The position numbers and the translations under genes were made by a program. Positions 57,681 through 64,000 of a stretch of 64,000 nt of DNA are shown here, piece after piece. The stretch's first letter is position 1, and each line of letters opens with the position of its first letter. Under the pieces are notes generated by a model. The model saw only the letters and a list, made by a program, of their open reading frames with translations. It had not been told where the DNA came from and did not search any database. Where the stretch lies: assembly GCA_963920765.1 (NCBI GenBank), contig OY987251.1:13209219-13273218 (forward strand), given 5' to 3'. The DNA is from Ulota crispa (lineage: Eukaryota; Streptophyta; Bryopsida; Orthotrichales; Orthotrichaceae).

Positions 57681-59320
57681 GGTCAAGATTTTGCGACAAC
57701 AAATGCCATGGGGGGAAGTTGAGAATCAGCAAAGAGTACTTGCACATCGACTAGAGTTAGGAGGACATAGGGTACATAAATGTAGAATTTGAAAAAGGAA
57801 CTTCTAAAAGTTGAATGTTAGAGCACACTTGTTTTCAATTGATGTCAGGCATTTTATCTTGAAGACCAAACTTGTTCAAAGCTACTTCAATAATTTTTCA
57901 AGTTGCTTTATTGTAATGATTTTTAAGAGTTAGAGCCATGTTTGAATATTTAATAAAAAAAGCTTTAAAAAAATTCATTGATGCCCAAATGATGGTGGTT
58001 GTAAATCTCAACTCAAAATCTTTTCTTTCCATTCATTTTGAATGGGGCTCATGTATTTCAAGTGGTTAAAAGGTGGAAAACTAAATTGTGAATAGATTGT
58101 TGTGTAACTAACCAAGAATATCGACTATTCTAACTAGACGAGTGACATACTTAATTGGTTATGGGCTATTTTTGTATGTATATATGAACTTTTTCTGTTT
58201 TTAAACATTGGGAGACCTTTGATGTTTTGCACATGTGTTTCAATGATTTGCAAATATCTTTCTGCAAACAAAAGCAGTGTGTTGACTATTACATTTAAAC
58301 CTTGGATGTTTTATCAGTAGCTAGGCTTGACATTTAGTAACTTCTTCGGTAAGACAATTTCTACTCAAGTGGGTTAAAACTGACATAAAATGGCAAAATT
58401 TGTAGTCGTCAAAGGATCAAACCCTATTTGTGCCTTTGGAGAAGCTACAAGCAAGAGTTCCAAAATTTCAATACAAATCCTGTATTCTAATATCCATTGT
58501 CAAGTTCCCGTTTCATTATTTTGTGAAATGCAAATTTTGGGCAAGTGAACATTGGAATATTTTTAGCCCTTAGCACATCGTTAATGAACCAAGTAAAAAC
58601 ACGTGTCGGCTTTTATTCAAAATCATTTTCTTAAGTTTTTGAGTCTCGGATCTCTTTGGGCCATTTTTTTATTACACTTGACAGCTTGGGTACCAATCCA
58701 TCCATGACATGTGGCACCCCATACTCCTCAATAAATTTCAATCCCAGATAAAATAGACTTTCCAAATGTAAGTTGTGTTATATAAGTACAAATTAGAAAT
58801 ACGCTGTGAATTTTCAAAATCATTGAGAAATTGAGAAAGAGGTGATACACCAATAACACATATGAGATTTTTCAAACTTTGAATTCTATAAACCATTTAC
58901 TATAATTGGAGTGGTTTTTTTTCTACGTAATTATAAGATAGAGTGGTAAATTTTATTGAAGCACGTTTTGAGTACAAAAGTGTTGGTTTTATGTATGATA
59001 CATATCCGGGCTCTCTGAAATAGTACGTTTGCTAAAAGGAGATTTAGGTATTGAAATGGTACCAATCTTTGTAAATAAGCATGATATTTCTCAAAGTATA
59101 AGGTGGGTTAAGAAAGAATTTCTTTGCACACTAGTAGAAAAGTAGTAGTAGAGACCTAAGTTAAGTTGAACTGTTGAAGTACCAACCTAGGCGTGTTTCC
59201 AAAAACTCACTTAGAGGACGGGGGGAGCTTTTCCTAGTTTTAATGTCTTGTTGTGACATTCAATTTAGTACTCACGGTTGAAATTCTCCTAGTGAAAATG
59301 GTCAAATTTTGCAATCTAGA

Positions 59321-61191
59321 AAACTTAGAGTACATAACTTTTAAGTATGGTGAGTATTGTTGTCTAACCTTGGTTTTCATTATTTAGAAGTTTAGGATGC
59401 AAGCCAATTGGTGTTGTTTGATAAAATATTAGCTAATGGCACATTACCCTTCTTGCACATTTATCCACGTGCGCTGTGCATTGAAATTGTTTTGGTTTTT
59501 TGGCATATGCCAAAGCATGTTCAAAACATGCTTGTGTTATAAGTATGTGTTGGGGCTAAATACATGATCATAGTGCCGATTGTAAAATATCAAAATGTGA
59601 AGATGGATGCTTTAACCCCTAAATGCTCAAGGCACTTTTTGAGTTTCTATGACTTTGTTTTAAGGGTGTTTGCAAGAATGACCTGTACTACATTCTGTCC
59701 CTCTCATCTTGTGCGGCTTGTTTTTTGCTTGTAACTTTTGCAAAAGAAGTCATATTGACTTGTCCTTTTAGAGTAACGTGAACATGTAAGTTATTGACGT
59801 TCAATGATTTTTTGGTATATTTTAAAATTATTTTGCTATCTTTAAGCAGCCCCCAAATGGTGTCTACCTTAGCCATTTTGGGGGTTTTTAGTAGTATTTT
59901 GGGTCCAGAAAAGCTTTTCTAGGGCTGTAAATTAGGAATGTTGTTTATGGAGCATGCTTACATGCATTTATAGAAGGGTTTTGCAAAATTATAAATTCCA
60001 TGGCATCTACATTGTCTCAACGTGGGCATCCTATCTCCCTTCATTGGCAAAATACAATGAAATTCCTCAACAAAGCAATTGTACCATGTGAATGGGTTTA
60101 ATGGGTTGTCAAATGGTCAATTTTTATTTTATTTTTTTGAATTATTTTACTATTTTCTAGAAAGCAAGAAAGAAATTGGCTTTTACGGTGATTTTGTTTT
60201 GCGTATAACTTTTAGAATAAAATTTTTCTAAGTCTGAATTTCCACAAGTATGCTATTTTAAGTGCTTTACAAATTTTCCATATTTTATTTTATTTAAAAA
60301 AATTTATTCCAAAAGCTCAGTAGTACTACTAGTACTATCAGTACTCAAGGTGTTTGAGACAAAACAAAGAGGTTATTCTTGCAACTATCCTTAAGTTGAG
60401 CAAAATTCCAAAATTTTGATAATTTATATTAATCTTTTTAAAATTTGGAATTTTACCAAATCAAACTAAATATGTTAGAGGTCAAATAGGAAACTAAAAC
60501 AAAACAATATTATTTATGGATTGAAAGAACATAATGTTTGATCAAGAGAGTGTTAAAATTGTAAAAATGACTTGACGTCTTTCAACCCTCTTTTTACATG
60601 TCAATTCTAAAAGAATGGTCACATGAAAAATATGAGGTTAAAGGACATAACATACATAACTCCATTCAATTTACAACTTTTCAAAATCTCCTTTAAAAAA
60701 TTTTAAAATAAATTTCTAGTGTAAATTTTTATCCAAGGTCTAGTGTATTTGAGGCTCATTTCCTAGAGCTCTTAACACTCAAAAAGAACATGCCTTGTAA
60801 ATAATCAATTGATAACTTGTCAAGGAAAGTAAAGGATAAAGTCCACTCACCTTTAGATCAATAATGATAAATAGTGTGTTGAGGGGCCCTTGCTAGACAG
60901 GGTATTCAAAAATGTCTTGAGAGGATTTTGAGAGGGACCTTAACATTTTTCATCCACTTTCAACGTGTTTGAGCCACTGATGGAGATGCCCCAAAGGACC
61001 AATTGTCCTCGTGACGAACAAGTTGCACTTTTGACATGTACTTGCAGATTTCCAAGTTTAAATGATTTTTTGAAACTTTTATTGAAGGTAGGAAATTCAA
61101 AGACCTACATGGGCATTTCATTTTTGGTTCAAGAGTGGACGGTGAACTCCTCAAAAATAGGGTGCAGAATTCGGGAGTAGTCGGGAACGCG
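59321..61191. other. AT-rich intergenic with repeat remnants
   Basis: About 60,995-61,125 resembles the left part of the 53,089-53,825 element (AAAGGACCA, TTTTATTGAAG, ACCTACATGGG). No gene is supported. Confidence 0.45.
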
Positions 61192-61530
61192 TCTATCTAA
61201 CTTAGGCCGGTTTAGATTAGCAACCGGATGAAGCAATAAAACTAGCACCTCTGCTGGTGGTTTGTCCGCCGCAAACATTTCCATGTCATTGTGTGTCATC
61301 CAAGAGTGTGCTTCTACTGGACAAGTGTGGTACCACCCTTGGAGCAAGCCCCAAAACTTCAATATCTTGGCTATTGACGTGGCTATGTTGGTTGGTGAAT
61401 ACAGATGTTACAGTAACAAACAAATCCTCAATCCGAACCCTACATCAGACAAAAGCCATATTTCAACCAATCACATTTGGGAAATTTTTGGCCGATTGCT
61501 AGTCTGAACCGAGCCTTAGTGTTGGGTAGA
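61192..61530. mobile_element. 339-bp MITE
   Basis: The left TCTATCTAACTTAGGCCGGT (continuing TTAGATTAGCAACCGG) is mirrored by the right CCGATTGCTAGTCTGAACCG ending GTTGGGTAGA. The open frames at 61,257-61,507 are inside it and are not genes. Confidence 0.75.
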
Positions 61531-64000
61531 TGGGCATGAGGGCCCGTATTTAGCATGATCTGCTAGCTTTATAATGGCACCTTGGGCTTGGACCCAAAAT
61601 TGGAGGTTGCTTTCTAAGCTCTAAGTGTCGTGAAGATTTTAGAAATTTTTCTTAATTCTGCCCATGGTCAACATGGATGGCCCTCCACTGCCAATTTCCT
61701 ATGGATAGGTATCTTTACTTGGGCACAATTGGACTTGCAATTTGACCAAAGCCCCTGGAATAGCAAAGAGAAGACATATGCTATGTCATAGAGGATGGGC
61801 CATGAAGGATGAGAGCTCAAGGCCATGAGAGCATCACCACTGCTCTCCCGCAACACCAAATGCGACCAAAGACTTGACAAGCTACAATGCGGGCTACTTC
61901 ACGTACTGGCTCCGTCATTTTGGAACACTTCCATTGTGCACTTTTGCTACTTTGTTGCTTCTTCTCTCCAACGTCAAGAAAAAAAATGAGCAAGAACAAG
62001 CTCTCAACGTATTTGAGTCCTCTCGCAAGTTGTAACGTGAATGCAAAAGACTTGGAGAGTAACATGAACAGGAGTTTGTAGCGTTGCCCTAGAAATCCAG
62101 AAAGGCTTTGGCATGGATGCGGTGGAGCTCAAAAATCCTCCCTTCTTGCAACAATGGCGTTTGCGTCTATTCTTGCGTTTGCAGTGGCAATGCTCTAAGG
62201 GAAGGGAGTTGGGGGCATGTCAAGGGATGGGCCCACCCTTTGGGACCCTAACCCCTCCCCTCAATGTGCTCTTGATAAAAATTTAATTTAATCTTCTTTA
62301 GTGGGCTGCATATGGATTTTTGTTTTCTATTTAATTTTTGCACACTAGTAAACTAAAATTCCTAGGATTTGAGGCTTTGGTTTTTGCAATTCAAAGTTTC
62401 TAAATTTTACATAAATCCTCCAATTTTGCATAGTGTACTTGCAAATTTTAGGAACTTCAGACATTCAATTTTTTTTTGAAGTATGATGCACATAGCTAAT
62501 TCATTTGAAAATTCTCTCACACATACCTAACTTAGTCTCCTACATGGATAAATAAACCTCAACTTTGTATAGAGCAATTATTTTTCTATAAGAGTGGTCA
62601 GAGGCTTCTGAAAAGATATGTGGTGCATTGATGAAGTGAAAGTTGTTGCATTGAATTAAGTTTGGAGCAAACAAGTTGTATGAATGGCTTCTACGAGCAA
62701 TTACTGTAGAATCAGATTTTGGAATTGTGGAATTTTCTTACATGTGATATGTTGAAGGGCTTGAACTTATAATTTTGGGAAAAAGTTGTACCATTTGTTT
62801 TATTTGATGAAGGAAAGGTATGGGTGGTTATGGTGCAGAAATTGTGGAAAAGATCATGAAAATTTGATCATTTTTAGAAAAATAGGATTGGCATGGTTAG
62901 AAAACCCAACCGGAGAAGTTATTTGAATAGTATTGATCTATGACTATGTATCTTTTCAAAAGAATTGTGACAATACATAAGTGATTTTGATTATGCAATG
63001 CTGAAAAGAGTGAAGAGCTCGGGGAGGGGGTACAAAGCCAAAGCATAATTGGATTGGTTTTTGGCGTAGCACTATTTACTAGGCCCCAAAAGATGTCAAG
63101 GGACATCATCCTCTTGTTGATGATTTGGTGAGTGATTTGTATTGAATACTCAGGTTTTTGGATACCCCTTTCAATGAGTCACTCTCTCTACAACAAGTTG
63201 TAATTCCAAATTTGATCAAACAAGTGTGCATGAAAACAGACTTCATCCCCTACATGTTTGTAATTGGTCAATTCATGATCCAAAATTGGTAACACACCTG
63301 ACTTTGGTTTCAAAACATGGGAAGGCAGTTTTTGCCTCGTCCGGCCCTAAGGGGTTAGTCCTTTAAGGGTTAACCCCAAATTCTTGAACACCTTTTTTTG
63401 GCAACATTAAGATTTTGGGCAGCTCATTGTTAATGGGTTTTTTATTTATTTTCTTTGAAATTTTCACACACAATGTGTTCAAAGAGTAGCTTTAATGCCC
63501 AATAATATGCATAGCTTTTGACTCCATGGTTCAAAAGTTATCGCATTATATGTAGTTTTCTTTGCTCTTTGGACAATCCAAGAGCTCATAATTCTTTTTC
63601 AAAATCTACATGTTTTACTTTTTATTTTTTGAAATTGGTTGTTTAGATTTATATACTTGGAGAGCTTTGAATTGTGCATTTTAGATCATTGAGATGAAAG
63701 ATATGAGGAGATTTTGTTTTGGAACAATTATAGATTCTCTACTGTACAATAAGCTTTGAAGTCCTTTATCTTACTCAATTTTCATTATTTTGGAAAAAAA
63801 AAACTTAAGGATGTAGATTGTTTATTGCAACATTACAACCATTAAGATTGAAAATATTCCTTTCCATAATTAAGTTCTTAACACTTTTGTGGTTTGAATA
63901 ATACTCTGCTTCTTTTTACTTAATGTTTATTTCCCATGTGTTCTATAATTCTAAATGATTTGAAAGTTTTCATGTGTAAATCCAACTTGCTTTGAAGAAA
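61531..64000. other. Intergenic; less AT-rich patch at 61.6-62.2 kb, then repeat remnants
   Basis: Overlapping open frames at 61,668-62,081 on both strands show no splice or protein signature. About 62,470-62,620 and 63,350-64,000 resemble parts of the 53-kb Harbinger-like element. No gene is supported. Confidence 0.45.

Larger units (their letters stand above)
54145..59320. repeat. Segmental duplication copy C
   Basis: It aligns with A 32,496-37,085 and partly with B 43,500-45,660. It contains the upstream tandem units, the divergent region, an intact small secreted protein gene and the 3' flank shared with A (GGAAGTTGAG, TTAGGAGGACATAGGGTACA). It lacks the LEA-like exons. A poorly matching stretch (about 54,700-55,930) interrupts the alignment. 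Confidence 0.8.

Noticed and set aside
61668-62081. Overlapping frames on both strands in a less AT-rich patch
   Set aside because: No similarity, splice signal or start context could be recognised; neither strand is favoured.
1-64000. CRISPR array, prokaryotic operon or phage features
   Set aside because: The genes are intron-containing plant families. The repeats are MITEs, minisatellites and segmental copies, with no regularly spaced short repeats with unique spacers.

Overview
The window is nuclear DNA from a land plant. Three genes with classic plant families and GT-AG exon/intron structure can be spliced by eye: a class-3 lipase, adenine phosphoribosyltransferase and a ferroportin-type transporter. 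The background is AT-rich and packed with short inverted-repeat elements (MITEs), including one Stowaway-like and several TTA-flanked Harbinger-like copies. I cannot fix the lineage. A fragment resembling the 3' end of a mitochondrial group II intron is present in the intergenic DNA.

Gene-rich part, 1-26 kb. A class-3 lipase (sn1-diacylglycerol-lipase type) runs on the minus strand from about 7.4 kb to 2.06 kb; nine coding exons are resolved and its 5' end is not. A tandemly repeated, less AT-rich block of unknown role lies at 8.85-10.23 kb. A six-exon adenine phosphoribosyltransferase gene (12,698-17,390, minus) is complete at 184 codons, and one of its introns is an array of 62-bp telo-box-containing repeats. 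Head-to-head with it, a nine-exon ferroportin/IREG gene (18,689-25,915, plus) is complete at 527 codons, with one GC-AG intron. Almost every intron longer than 500 bp in this part holds one or more MITEs.

Accessory part, 26-64 kb. This part is dominated by a segment present three times: A about 27.8-37.1 kb, B about 39.0-45.7 kb, C about 54.1-59.3 kb. The ancestral segment carried a divergent gene pair: a two-exon, hydrophilic LEA-like gene (minus) and a small secreted protein gene (plus) with a signal peptide, a His-rich patch and four cysteines. B keeps both genes intact. A keeps a broken LEA-like exon 1, has lost exon 2, and has a stop codon inside the signal peptide of the small protein. 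C keeps an intact small-protein gene but no LEA-like gene, and all three ACGT (ABRE-like) cores upstream of the LEA-like gene have lost their CG there. Comparing the copies gives natural occupied and empty sites for several MITEs. The rest of 46-64 kb is AT-rich intergenic DNA with further inverted-repeat elements and no gene I can support.

The three 5' genes are unrelated single-copy functions (lipid hydrolysis, adenine salvage, metal export). The LEA-like/secreted-protein pair is the only apparent functional cassette, plausibly stress-related through its ACGT motifs.
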